64,000 bases of DNA from JALYGJ01 sp963781705 (lineage in GTDB: Bacteria > Chloroflexota > Limnocylindria > Limnocylindrales > CSP1-4), in the NCBI GenBank assembly GCA_963781705.1, contig CAWAGP010000001.1:248001-312000 (forward strand), written 5' to 3'. Position 1 is the first letter of the stretch, and the number at the start of each line of letters is the position of its first letter. A program made the position numbers and the translations under genes. The notes beneath the pieces were generated by a model. The model was not told the DNA's origin, did not search any database, and was given only the letters and a program-made list of their open reading frames with translations. This document shows, one piece after another, positions 49,352-57,725 of this stretch.

Positions 49352-50206
49352 TCAGAGCGTGAAGGTCGATCCCTCGCGACCGGCGATAACCTCCAAACCG
49401 GACGGTGCCAGTTCGCGCGCGTCGGCGAGCATCGCGTCGAGTTCGCCATCGTCATGCGCCGGATCGTGATGGAAGGTGACCAGCCGGCGCGCACCCGCGA
49501 TAACGGCCAGCTCGAGCGCATCGGACACGCGGCTGTGACCCCAGCCAACGCGCTGGTCGTATTCGGGGCCGGTGTACTGAGCGTCGTGAACCAATAGGTC
49601 GGCGCCCTCGGCGACACCGTAGCCGGAAGTCCACTCAGGGTCGGGCAGCCCTGCGGCGCGGCCGAGCGCGGGCTCGTGGTCGGGGACGTAGGCCACCGTC
49701 GTGGTCCCGTCACACAGCCGGTAACCGAGCGTCTGTCCAGGGTGGATGACGACGTCGGCACGTACCTCGAGGCCGCCGATCTCGAAAGTGTCGACCGGCA
49801 CGTCATGGAGTTGGAGCCGCGCCGCGACGTCACGCAGCCGGACAGGGAAGAGCGGCGGCGACAGGTAGCGGGTCAGCCGCGTGCGCAGGTCCTGGGTCGT
49901 CGATGGCGGGCCCCAGACGTGCACTTCGAAGCCGCTCGAGAACAGCGGCGCAAAGAAGCCCAGGCCCTGGATGTGATCCATGTGCAGGTGGGTCAGCAGG
50001 ATGTCGATCCGGCGCGGTTCAGCGAACGTGTCGCCGACGCGCCGGATCCCGGTGCCGGCGTCAAGAATGACGATCGTGCCGTCGCGCGCCTCGACTTCGA
50101 CGCATGAGGTGTTGCCGCCGTACTCGAGGGTCTCCGGTCCGGCGCTGGCGATCGATCCACGCGTGCCCCACAGGCAGACGCGCATCCTGTCGTTGATGTA
50201 GGTCAC
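49352..50206 (-). CDS. Metallo-beta-lactamase fold hydrolase
   Basis: This 284-residue protein has an MBL fold. The signature HLHMDHIQGL (about 73-82) supplies metal ligands, and others lie in VVIHPGQTLGYRL, YVPDHEPAL, LLVHDAQYTG, WGHSRVSDALELA and LVTFHHDPAHDD. The start RVCLWGTRGSIASAG with GGNTSCVEVE is typical of the AtsA/RNase Z-like phosphodiesterase branch. The GTG at 50206 overlaps the stop of the PAS gene; the ATG at 50185 (MRVCLWG) may be the real start. It may cleave a cyclic nucleotide or other phosphodiester. Confidence 0.88.
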   Translation of the reverse strand: MTYINDRMRVCLWGTRGSIASAGPETLEYGGNTSCVEVEARDGTIVILDAGTGIRRVGDTFAEPRRIDILLTHLHMDHIQGLGFFAPLFSSGFEVHVWGPPSTTQDLRTRLTRYLSPPLFPVRLRDVAARLQLHDVPVDTFEIGGLEVRADVVIHPGQTLGYRLCDGTTTVAYVPDHEPALGRAAGLPDPEWTSGYGVAEGADLLVHDAQYTGPEYDQRVGWGHSRVSDALELAVIAGARRLVTFHHDPAHDDGELDAMLADARELAPSGLEVIAGREGSTFTL

Positions 50207-50628
50207 CCACCGTCCTTCGGAGCATCGGCCGGGCTTCGCGGCGGACGCGCCCAGAACATGGCCACGCCGCCGATCAGGTGGCCGCCACCGCCAAGCAGCG
50301 GGAAGGCGGTCACCTCTATCTCGCGGTGCGTGCCGTCGAGGCCGCGCAGCCAGACCTGGCGGTGGACCGGCCGAAGCTCGCGCAGCGCGACCACCAGCGG
50401 CGGCTGGTCGTCGGGTAGTGGCGCACCCTGCGCATCGCGGAAGGCGAACATCCGGCGGCGCTGGTCGAGCGGCAGCTCGTCGATCTCGTCGAAGCGCTGG
50501 CCGAGCAGCAGCTCCGCGGCTTCGTTGAAGAACAGCAGGTCGCCCTGCTCGTCGGCGATCAGCATCGGCACGGCCAAGCCGGACGCCAGCTGGCGCATCA
50601 GGATCAGGCCGACGTCACGCTGAGGCAC
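50203..50628 (-). CDS. PAS domain protein
   Basis: This 141-residue protein is taken from GTG 50628 (VPQRDVGLILMRQLASGL). A single PAS fold is clear: PMLIADEQGDLLFFNEAAELLLG (about 18-40), RRMFAFRDAQGAPLPDDQPP and VWLRGLDGTHREIEVTAFPL. There is no output domain, so it must signal by binding a partner. Its stop overlaps the MBL gene start (GTGA), which suggests that it modulates the MBL enzyme. An upstream ATG at 50742 would read through the repeat module and is not preferred. Confidence 0.8.
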   Translation of the reverse strand: MPQRDVGLILMRQLASGLAVPMLIADEQGDLLFFNEAAELLLGQRFDEIDELPLDQRRRMFAFRDAQGAPLPDDQPPLVVALRELRPVHRQVWLRGLDGTHREIEVTAFPLLGGGGHLIGGVAMFWARPPRSPADAPKDGG

Positions 50629-50703
50629 GTTCCGATTGTGCCGCCTTGCGCGACCGTCCGTCGGCACCAGCCGCACAGCCCCGGGTGAGATTGGGCGCAT
50701 GAC

Positions 50704-50904
50704 GCCGGCACTATCGGCAGCGCAGCACATTTCGCCGGCCAACGGCGCCGTTTGGACTCGGCGACGTGGGTTTGGGGCGCGACCGTGGCAGTTACGTGCG
50801 GGCGTCGGCAGTTACGTGCGGCCGCCGGCAGTAGGTGGTGGGCCGGCGGGGCCGCGGTGGCCCGACCAGAGGCATTGCGCCCGTGGGTGCCGATAGTGCC
50901 GGCA
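50704..50904. repeat. About 200-bp module with inverted ends (copy 1)
   Basis: The left end GCCGGCACTATCGGCA (50704-50719) has its perfect inverted copy within TGCCGATAGTGCCGGCA (50888-50904). The same ends, in the same orientation, bound a second module at 59472-59667. In the middle are 20-bp-spaced direct repeats (50787-50841). The interior is otherwise unlike copy 2. It fills most of the 352-bp gap between the PAS and zinc-ribbon genes. No ORF for a transposase is inside. Confidence 0.75.
50787..50841. repeat. 20-bp-period direct repeats inside module copy 1
   Basis: GGCAGTTACGTGCGG occurs at 50787-50801 and 50807-50821, and a weaker third copy, GGCAGTAGGTGGTGG, at 50827-50841. Spacing is exactly 20 bp, about two helical turns, so bound proteins would sit on one DNA face. 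The five-base spacers differ. Confidence 0.85.
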
Positions 50905-50926
50905 AAACGTCGGCAAGCTCGACGAC

Positions 50927-50943
50927 GAGTGCGCAGCGCACTC
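50927..50943. promoter_or_regulatory. 7-bp dyad before the zinc-ribbon gene
   Basis: GAGTGCG and CGCACTC flank three bases, 37 bases before the ATG at 50981. It could be an operator or an RNA hairpin; nothing else supports either. Confidence 0.4.
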
Positions 50944-50980
50944 TCGCCACGAGCGAATCGCGCCGCGGCATACTCACCGG

Positions 50981-51160
50981 ATGACGGACGAGGTCGACAA
51001 GCCACTCACCTGCATCCTCTGCGGCCGGCCGCTGGGTGGCAGTAGCGACGACCAGCCCGACTGGCCCGGCGGGCCGCTGTGCGGCGACTGCTATCAGGCC
51101 CAGCAAATGGACGACGAGATCGCCTGGAGCGAGGACGATTCGAACCAAGACGATGGCTGA
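50981..51160 (+). CDS. 59-residue zinc-ribbon protein
   Basis: The frame ATG 50981 to TGA 51160 encodes a short acidic protein with two CxxC pairs: LTCILCGRPLGG near the start and PLCGDCYQAQQ in the middle, a four-cysteine zinc-ribbon pattern. The rest is Asp/Glu-rich (MDDEIAWSEDDSNQDDG). It overlaps the oxidase gene by 8 bases, so the two are coupled. Function is unknown; small proteins like this often bind a nucleic acid or a larger partner. Confidence 0.7.
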   Translation: MTDEVDKPLTCILCGRPLGGSSDDQPDWPGGPLCGDCYQAQQMDDEIAWSEDDSNQDDG

Positions 51161-52319
51161 TCAGTACGACGTCATCGTGGTCGGGCTGGGGGCCATGGGC
51201 AGCGCTGCCGCATACCAACTCGCCGGCCGCGGCGCCCGCGTGCTGGGCCTCGAACGGTTCACGCCGGCACACGAGCTCGGCTCGTCGGGCGGGCTGACGC
51301 GCATCATTCGGCTGGCCTACTTCGAGCATCCCGACTACGTGCCGCTACTGCGCCGCGCGTGGGAGCTGTGGCCGCTGCTCGAACAGGCATCCGGCCAGGA
51401 CCTGTTGCTGAAGACCGGCGGTGCGTACATCGGCCGAGAGAAGAGTGACGTGCTCGCGGGCGCGCGCGCGAGCGCGCAGCGGCACGGCCTGGAGCACGAG
51501 ATCCTCAACCGCGACGAGGCGCGCCGGCGCATCCCGGCACTCGAGCTCGACGACGACATGGCTGCGCTGTACGAGCAGGACGCCGGCCTGCTCTTCGCCG
51601 AGAAGTGCGTCGCCGCGCACCTTGAGCTGGCGCAAAGACACGGCGCCGAGCTTCACTTCGAGGAACTGATGACCGGCTGGCAGTCGGCCGGCGGGGGCAG
51701 CGACGGCGGATTGACAGTGACCACCGACCGCGGCACGTACACCTGCGGCCGGCTGGTGCTGTCGGTCGGCGCCTGGCTGCCGCAGCTGGTGCCCGAGTTG
51801 AAGCTGCCACTGAGCGTCGAGCGCAACGTGCTCTTCTGGTTCGAGCCGCGCCGCGAGGCTGAGCTGTTCACGCCCGACCTGCTGCCCGTCTGGATCATGG
51901 AGCTCGACGCCGAGCACGCGTTCTACGGCTTTCCGGCACTCCCCGCCGAGCCCGGCGTGCCCGAGCAGGGCGTGAAGATCGCCCGCCACCACGGCGGCCG
52001 GCCGGTCGACCCGGACACGATCGATCGCCGGCCGAGTACCGCCGACGAGCAGGTCGTGCGCGGCTTCATCGAGACGTACATGCCGCTGGCCAACGGCCCG
52101 GTGCTCGACTCGCGCGTGTGCATGTACACGAACACGCCCGACCAGCACTTCATCCTCGACACCCATCCCGACGATCCGCGCGTGGTCATCGCCTCGCCCT
52201 GCTCAGGCCACGGGTTCAAGTTCTCGAGCGTGATCGGGGAGATCGTCGCCGACCTCGCGCTGGGCGAGGTGCCGCAGTTCGAGATCGGTTTCCTACGGCT
52301 GGCCCGCTTCGGGCGTTGA
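51153..52319 (+). CDS. FAD-dependent amine oxidase (MSOX/N-methyltryptophan oxidase type)
   Basis: This 388-residue flavoprotein starts MADQYDVIVVGLGAMGSAAAY, with the FAD-binding dinucleotide motif and LGLERFTPAHELGSSGG following. The C-terminal motif CSGHGFKFSSVIGEIVADL contains the Cys that carries covalent FAD in monomeric sarcosine oxidases. It oxidises a secondary amine, such as sarcosine or an N-methyl amino acid, to an aldehyde, amino acid and H2O2. Its ATG at 51153 lies inside the end of the zinc-ribbon gene. Its 3' end overlaps the opposing nuclease-like gene by 27 bases. Confidence 0.92.
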   Translation: MADQYDVIVVGLGAMGSAAAYQLAGRGARVLGLERFTPAHELGSSGGLTRIIRLAYFEHPDYVPLLRRAWELWPLLEQASGQDLLLKTGGAYIGREKSDVLAGARASAQRHGLEHEILNRDEARRRIPALELDDDMAALYEQDAGLLFAEKCVAAHLELAQRHGAELHFEELMTGWQSAGGGSDGGLTVTTDRGTYTCGRLVLSVGAWLPQLVPELKLPLSVERNVLFWFEPRREAELFTPDLLPVWIMELDAEHAFYGFPALPAEPGVPEQGVKIARHHGGRPVDPDTIDRRPSTADEQVVRGFIETYMPLANGPVLDSRVCMYTNTPDQHFILDTHPDDPRVVIASPCSGHGFKFSSVIGEIVADLALGEVPQFEIGFLRLARFGR

Positions 52320-53126
52320 CACGTTCTCGCAGCCGATGCCGTTGCCGTCACCGTCGAAATGGTGCGGATCGGGCGGCAGGACGGCGAAGCGACGATAGGG
52401 GATATCGGCGCAGTCGAGATCCGGTGGCGGCGGCGGAATGCACACCGTCGGGTAAGCCGGATCGCAGTAGCCGCCGTCGGACGCGCCGGGTAGCGGCGTG
52501 GGTGTTGCTGGCGGCGTGCCCCACAGGCCAAGGCTCGCGTCACGCGCCTCCCGCTGCGCGGCCAGGTAGGCGTCGACGTACTTGACGTCCGGCGGAAAGG
52601 TAGAGACCTGGGCGTAACCCTCGCGCACCAGCTCGAGGTTGACCAGGATCCACTCCCCCGATTCGTACAGCCAGACGTACCTCAACAGCCGGCCGTACCG
52701 GTCCGTCTCGGACACGTCCTTCTCGAGCACCACGTGCTGGCCCTCGACGAGCCGCTTGTTGGCCGCCGTTGCCTCCGGACCCATCCACTGCACCGGCGTG
52801 TCCGGCTTGACCGTCTCGGGCGTGTCCATGCCGATGTAGCGCAACGTGTACTGCACGCCGCTGATGGCGACGACGATCGTGTCGCCGTCGACAACGCGCA
52901 CCACTTCGGCCGCCTGGGTCGGTCCGGTCGGTGAGAAGCCCGCCGGCGCGATGCTCGAGGCGCCGCTCGCTGCACTGCTGAGTCCGGCGGTCGGGAGGGC
53001 AGCCGGCGCAGGCGACCGGAGCGACGGCTGTTCGGACGGCCCTCGCGACGGCGCCACAACGACAGCGCATGCGGCCACGACCAGGGCGCTGCCGGCCGCC
53101 GCGAACAGCGTTCGAACCGCCGTCAA
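52293..53126 (-). CDS. Thermonuclease-like lipoprotein with excalibur domain
   Basis: This 277-residue lipoprotein (SALVVAACAVV) has a Ser/Ala/Pro linker and an SNase-like OB fold: VVRVVDGDTIVVAISGVQYTL (split), RYIGMDTPETV, VLEKDVSETDRYGRLLRYVW and LGLWGTP. These include the Asp, Arg and Glu positions of thermonuclease. The end has an excalibur-type calcium motif, HFDGDGNGIGCEN. It should cut DNA or RNA outside the cell. The TTG at 53126 is preferred because GAGGAGG lies 6 bases before it; the TTG at 53141 would include that site. Confidence 0.88.
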   Translation of the reverse strand: MTAVRTLFAAAGSALVVAACAVVVAPSRGPSEQPSLRSPAPAALPTAGLSSAASGASSIAPAGFSPTGPTQAAEVVRVVDGDTIVVAISGVQYTLRYIGMDTPETVKPDTPVQWMGPEATAANKRLVEGQHVVLEKDVSETDRYGRLLRYVWLYESGEWILVNLELVREGYAQVSTFPPDVKYVDAYLAAQREARDASLGLWGTPPATPTPLPGASDGGYCDPAYPTVCIPPPPPDLDCADIPYRRFAVLPPDPHHFDGDGNGIGCENVSTPEAGQP

Positions 53127-53295
53127 ACGGACCCTCCTCAACGGACCAGATGGTAAAGATTGTTGATCTATGGCTTAACCGCGCGCTAGCATCTGTGCAC
53201 TTCGTCGCCGCCGCCCAGTCTTGGTCAGTGGCGAGAACACGAGGGGGAACGGCCGGCCGCCCAGAAGGCCGGATGCGAGGAGGAGAGGCGTCTTC

Positions 53296-56200
53296 ATGAG
53301 ACGTGTTCTAACTGTGTTCGCCTTGGCCGGGCTGACTGCGAGTGTGCTCGCGCCCTCGGCCCTGGCAGTCAACCCAGCGTCGGGCACCCCATCCAACCCC
53401 TCCGCGCAGGGGCTCTCGGTGCTCTCGACCTACCAGGCAGCCAAGTCAGACAGCGGCCGCCTGGCACAGAGCGATCAGGATCTGCTGTCGCGCACCGACA
53501 GCCAGATCGTCAGCGTCATGGTCAAGCTGGACGTCGACGCCCTGGCCAGCTATCGCGGCGGCATCGACAACCTGGCAGCGACCAGCCCGAGTATCACGGG
53601 CAAGGCGCTCAATGACAACGGCGGCGCGGCCAACGCCTACCTGGGCTACCTCATGAGCCAGACGCAGTCCGCTCGTCGCCTGGCCAAGGCGGCCGTGCCC
53701 GGCATCATGCTTGGCCAGAGCTATCTCGTGGCGTATGGCGGCTTCGAGGCACGTCTGCCGGCCAACAAGGCCAAGCAGCTGCTGAAGGTGCCCGGAGTCG
53801 TCGCGGTCCAGGCGGACTCGATCGAGCACCCGCTGGTGGACTACAGCGCGCACTTCATCGGCGCCGACCAGGTGTGGCCCAGCCTCGGTGGCTCGGTGCA
53901 TGCCGGCCAGGGCACCAAGCTTGCCGACCTCGACACCGGCATTTGGCCGGAGAACCCGATGCTTGCCGACAACGGCCTGCCCTCACAGCCGGGCGGTCCG
54001 TACGCCTGCGAGTTTGGCCTGTCCGGCGAGGCCGGTGATGCCTCGTTCACCTGCAACAACAAGGTCCTGGGCGCTTATGCGTTCCTGCTGACCAACCTGG
54101 CAGCAACCGGACCCGGCCTGCCCGGCGAGTTCTGCCCTGACGCCGCCGACTGCAGCGCACGCGACGCAGACGGCCACGGCACGCACACCTCGACCACCGC
54201 CGCCGGCGACCTGGTCAGCTCGGCCGTCACCCTCGGCGTCGAGCGCGGCCCGGTGAGCGGCGTCGCACCCGGAGCGTCAGTCCTCGAGTATCGCGTGTGC
54301 GACACCGACGGCTGCTTCGACTCAGACTCGACGGCCGCCGTTGCGCAGGCCATCCTCGATGGCGCTGACGCCATCAACTTCTCGATCTCAGGTGGCGCCA
54401 ACCCGTACAGCGATCCAGTCGAGCTGGCGTTCCTCGACGCCTATGCGGCCGGCATCTCGGTCAACGCCGCGGCCGGCAACAGCGGCCCCGCCGCCGCGAC
54501 CTCCGATCACGGTGGTCCGTGGACCAACACGGTCGGTGCCTCGACCTGGAACAAGTCCTTCGCGTCCACTCTTCACCTGACCGCGGACGGCGGAGCCACG
54601 CTGGACATCTCCGGCGTGACCCTCACCGCCGGCATCACCAGCCCGACCCCGGTCGTGCTTGCCAGCGATGCACCGTACAGTGACGAGTACTGCCTCGACC
54701 CGGCCACCGCCGGCACCTTCACCGGTGAGGTCGTGGTCTGCCACCGCGGCACCAACGCCCGCATCCAGAAGGGCTACAACGTCTCTCTCGGCGGTGCCGC
54801 CGGCTTCATCCTGTACAACACGGGCACGACGACCGACCTCGAGTCGGACAGCCACTTCCTGCCCGCGATCCACGTCAACGATGCGAGCTCAACCATTGCC
54901 GCCTTCGTGACCGGCCACACCGGCGTCATGGCGACGTGGGCCCCAGGCACCCTCCAGCCCGCGCTGGGCGACGAAATGGCGTCGTTCTCTTCGCGCGGCC
55001 CGCTGGGCAACTTCATCAAGCCGGATGTGACCGCGCCCGGTGTCCAGATCCTGGCCGGTGACTCCTACCAGCACCTGTTTGATCCTGGGGCCGGCCTGGG
55101 TCCCAACGGTGAGAACTTCCAGGCAATCGCCGGCACCTCGATGGCTACCCCGCACGCAGCCGGCACGGCGCTGCTCATCAAGGCAGCCCATCCCGGCTGG
55201 ACCCCGGGCCAGATCAAGTCGGCGGAAATGACCACCGCCGTTCACGACGTGGTCAAGGAGGACGGCGTCACGCCGGCCAACCCGTTCGATGATGGCGCCG
55301 GTGCCATCCGCGTCAATCGCGCGGTCAACCCGACGGTCACCTTCGACGTTTCACCGGTCGATTACTACCAGGCATCTACCGACCCAGTGCACTGGATCAA
55401 CCTCAACATCGCGAGCATTGACGCAGCGGACATGCAGGGCGTCGTGACGACCACCCGCACCGCCCGCAACGTCACCGGGCACACCCAGATCCTGACCCTG
55501 TCGGTGCAAGGCCCCGGTGGAGCCATCAGGGTCTCGCCGCGTCGCCTGGTCATCCCGCCGCTCCAGAGTCGGACCTTCACCGTCAAGATCGATGCCAGCG
55601 GCCTGGCCGATGGCCAGTACTTCGGCTCGATCACGCTCAATCCCAAGGCCCACGGCGCTCTCAATGCGGTGTTGCCGGTTGCCTTCAACAAGCAGCCCAG
55701 CAGCAACGTGAGCTTCTCCAACGAGTGTGACTCGACCTCGCTCGGTGTCGGCGACAGCACGCCGTGCGAAGCCAGCGCGACCAACTACACCGGGAATCCG
55801 GTCAACGTGACCATCCGTGTCCACGCTCAGAACAACCGGATCAGGGTGGCGGACTTCGCGCCTGCGAGCAAGCTGCACCGCAATGGCTTCATCGCCAACG
55901 CAACGTTGAGTGCGGCCGTGCCTTCAGCGGTCACTGGACTGACCAATCCCGCGGACGACGAACTGTTCGACCTTTCGCCCTACGCGTTCACGCAGATTCC
56001 GGGCTTCGGTGACGAGACAATCGTCAACGTTGGCCTGGGCACGCCGGTCCGTTTCGGCAGCCAGGACTACGACACCATGGGCATCACGTCCAATGGTTAT
56101 CTGGTGCTGGGCGGTGGCACGCAGGCGGACGTCGTCTTCACACCCCAGGACATGCCCGACCCAACGGCGCCCAACGGAGTCATCGCTCCCTACTGGACGG

Positions 56201-56706
56201 ACTTCGACATGAGCTCCGGTGGCGCGGTCTACGTCGCGGGTTTCAACGAGTGCGACGCCGGCGCGACCTATGAGGACACCTGCCTCTGGGAGTTCGAGTG
56301 GTCCGACGTGCCCATATGGGGTACGTCCCACACGCGAACGTTCGCGGTGTACATGTACACGGGCGCCTATCTCGATTGGGCCAGCCACCCGCTGGGCGTG
56401 ATCGAGCTCGTGTACGGCACCGCGGTCGCCGGGGATGCGGGCACGCCCATGAACGTGGGCGCTGAGGATGCCCTCGGATCCACCGCCGCCCAGCTTGGCG
56501 TCGATAACCTCGGCGCTACCGCTCCGGCCGCGGACGGCTACTACGTCGAGACCGGTGCGGCGACTCCGGGTGGATCGCTGACCATCGATTACGACGTATT
56601 CGGCAGACACCCCGGCACAAGCAATCTACGCGCGTTCATGAACAGCGACGCCACGGTGGGCGCAGCCAAGGTGATAACCACCTTCAATGTGGTCCACCTC
56701 CACTGA
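53296..56706 (+). CDS. Large secreted subtilisin-like serine protease (S8)
   Basis: This 1136-residue secreted protease has a signal peptide (1-25) and an I9-type propeptide (about 60-190, IVSVMVKLDVDALASY). The catalytic triad lies in LADLDTGIWPEN (Asp), DADGHGTHTSTTAAG (His) and AGTSMATPHAAGTALL (Ser). A PA-type insert (TGEVVVCHRGTNARIQKGYN) sits between His and Ser. Fn3-like and C-terminal beta domains follow (from about 700), with a G-rich segment VLGGGTQADVVF. It digests extracellular protein. The ATG at 53296 has GAGGAGGAG about 11 bases before. A strong terminator follows the stop. Confidence 0.95.
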   Translation: MRRVLTVFALAGLTASVLAPSALAVNPASGTPSNPSAQGLSVLSTYQAAKSDSGRLAQSDQDLLSRTDSQIVSVMVKLDVDALASYRGGIDNLAATSPSITGKALNDNGGAANAYLGYLMSQTQSARRLAKAAVPGIMLGQSYLVAYGGFEARLPANKAKQLLKVPGVVAVQADSIEHPLVDYSAHFIGADQVWPSLGGSVHAGQGTKLADLDTGIWPENPMLADNGLPSQPGGPYACEFGLSGEAGDASFTCNNKVLGAYAFLLTNLAATGPGLPGEFCPDAADCSARDADGHGTHTSTTAAGDLVSSAVTLGVERGPVSGVAPGASVLEYRVCDTDGCFDSDSTAAVAQAILDGADAINFSISGGANPYSDPVELAFLDAYAAGISVNAAAGNSGPAAATSDHGGPWTNTVGASTWNKSFASTLHLTADGGATLDISGVTLTAGITSPTPVVLASDAPYSDEYCLDPATAGTFTGEVVVCHRGTNARIQKGYNVSLGGAAGFILYNTGTTTDLESDSHFLPAIHVNDASSTIAAFVTGHTGVMATWAPGTLQPALGDEMASFSSRGPLGNFIKPDVTAPGVQILAGDSYQHLFDPGAGLGPNGENFQAIAGTSMATPHAAGTALLIKAAHPGWTPGQIKSAEMTTAVHDVVKEDGVTPANPFDDGAGAIRVNRAVNPTVTFDVSPVDYYQASTDPVHWINLNIASIDAADMQGVVTTTRTARNVTGHTQILTLSVQGPGGAIRVSPRRLVIPPLQSRTFTVKIDASGLADGQYFGSITLNPKAHGALNAVLPVAFNKQPSSNVSFSNECDSTSLGVGDSTPCEASATNYTGNPVNVTIRVHAQNNRIRVADFAPASKLHRNGFIANATLSAAVPSAVTGLTNPADDELFDLSPYAFTQIPGFGDETIVNVGLGTPVRFGSQDYDTMGITSNGYLVLGGGTQADVVFTPQDMPDPTAPNGVIAPYWTDFDMSSGGAVYVAGFNECDAGATYEDTCLWEFEWSDVPIWGTSHTRTFAVYMYTGAYLDWASHPLGVIELVYGTAVAGDAGTPMNVGAEDALGSTAAQLGVDNLGATAPAADGYYVETGAATPGGSLTIDYDVFGRHPGTSNLRAFMNSDATVGAAKVITTFNVVHLH

Positions 56707-56729
56707 CCCGTCCCTCGACGGAACACGGA

Positions 56730-56763
56730 AGGCCCCCGGCGCAAGCCGGGGGCCTCTCCTTTT
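56730..56763 (+). terminator. Rho-independent terminator after the subtilase gene
   Basis: AGGCCCCCGGC (56730-56740) pairs perfectly with GCCGGGGGCCT (56745-56755) around a GCAA tetraloop, followed by CTCCTTTTG. The 11-bp GC stem and the T-run make this the clearest terminator in the window, 24 bases after the protease stop. Confidence 0.93.
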
Positions 56764-56793
56764 GCCGGGCGGCGCCAGCCGCGAGCCGGCGAA

Positions 56794-57725
56794 CTAGTCG
56801 AGTTCGAGCCGGCGGATCAGGTCGGCCAGGTCCGACTTCGTTTGCTCGTCCAGCACGCGGTCCCGGCGCGCGCACCTTGTCCGAGTCGATCGCTCCGCGA
56901 CGCATGTAGATGTGCTTGCGGATCGGCAGGTTGAGCAGCGCCTGGTTCTCGAAGCGGATCAGCGGCGTGTAGCGATGAAACCGCCGCGTGGCCGCCTCGC
57001 GCTCGCCGGCCCGCCACTCGCGCATGATCGCGACCAGGAGCTCCGGGTAGCCGAAACCGGTCATCGTGCCCACCGCGCCGCGGCGCAGCTCCTCGATGAG
57101 CATCTCCCCACCCAACCCGCCGAGCACGTGCAAGCCGGGATCGACGGCGAGCAGCCGCCCGACCTTCGGCGCGGTCGGCTCTTCCTCGAGCTTGACCACG
57201 CGCAGATTGGGCGCCTCGGCGGCCATCCGCCCGATCAGCTCGGGTGACATCCAGACGCCGAGCGCGGGCAGGTCCTGGATGACGACCGGTAACTCCGGCA
57301 CCGCTTCCGCGACGCGCAGGTAGTGGCGCCGCACGGCGTCGTCGTTCGGCCGATTGAGCGGCGGCGCGGAGAGCATCACGGAGTGGGCGCCCTTCGCCGC
57401 GCGCCTCGCGAGCGTATTCCTCTGCCCGGTGCGTCGAGGCCGCCGACACGGTGACGCACACCGGCACGCGGCCGCCCGCCTGTTCGAGCATCACGTCGAT
57501 GACCGTCGAGCGCTCGCTGTCCGACAGCTTGGCCGCCTCGCCGAGCACGCCCAGGATGGTCAGCCCGTCCACTTCGCGCGCGATGACGAAGTCGGTCAGC
57601 CGGCGCAGGCTAGGGAGGTCGAGCTCCTCGTCCGGACCGAACGGCGTCGGTGTGATGTTCCATACGCCCTGCAGTTGATCAACCGCCTGCGCCAGCTTGT
57701 CTGTCACTTCAGCCCCACCGCTCAT
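56794..57725 (-). pseudogene. DapA/NanA-type lyase, two frameshifts
   Basis: An N-terminal part from ATG 57725 (GVWNITPTPFGPDEELD, TILGVLGEAAKLSDSER) runs to about 57400. The family text continues in another frame (MLSAPPLNRPNDDAV, PVVIQDLPALGVWMSPEL, Schiff-base Lys in VVKLEEEP, GAVGTMTGFGYPELL). Near 56866-56873 a second break leads to the natural end (LDEQTKSDLADLIRRLELD) and TAG at 56794-56796. Repairing both gives about 310 residues, normal for the dihydrodipicolinate-synthase superfamily. It overlaps the proline dehydrogenase stop (ATGA). Both breaks are single-base changes in GC repeats, probably sequence errors. Confidence 0.8.

Noticed and set aside
50787..50841. CRISPR-like array
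   Set aside because: Units are only 15 bp with 5-bp spacers and two good copies; no cas genes are present.
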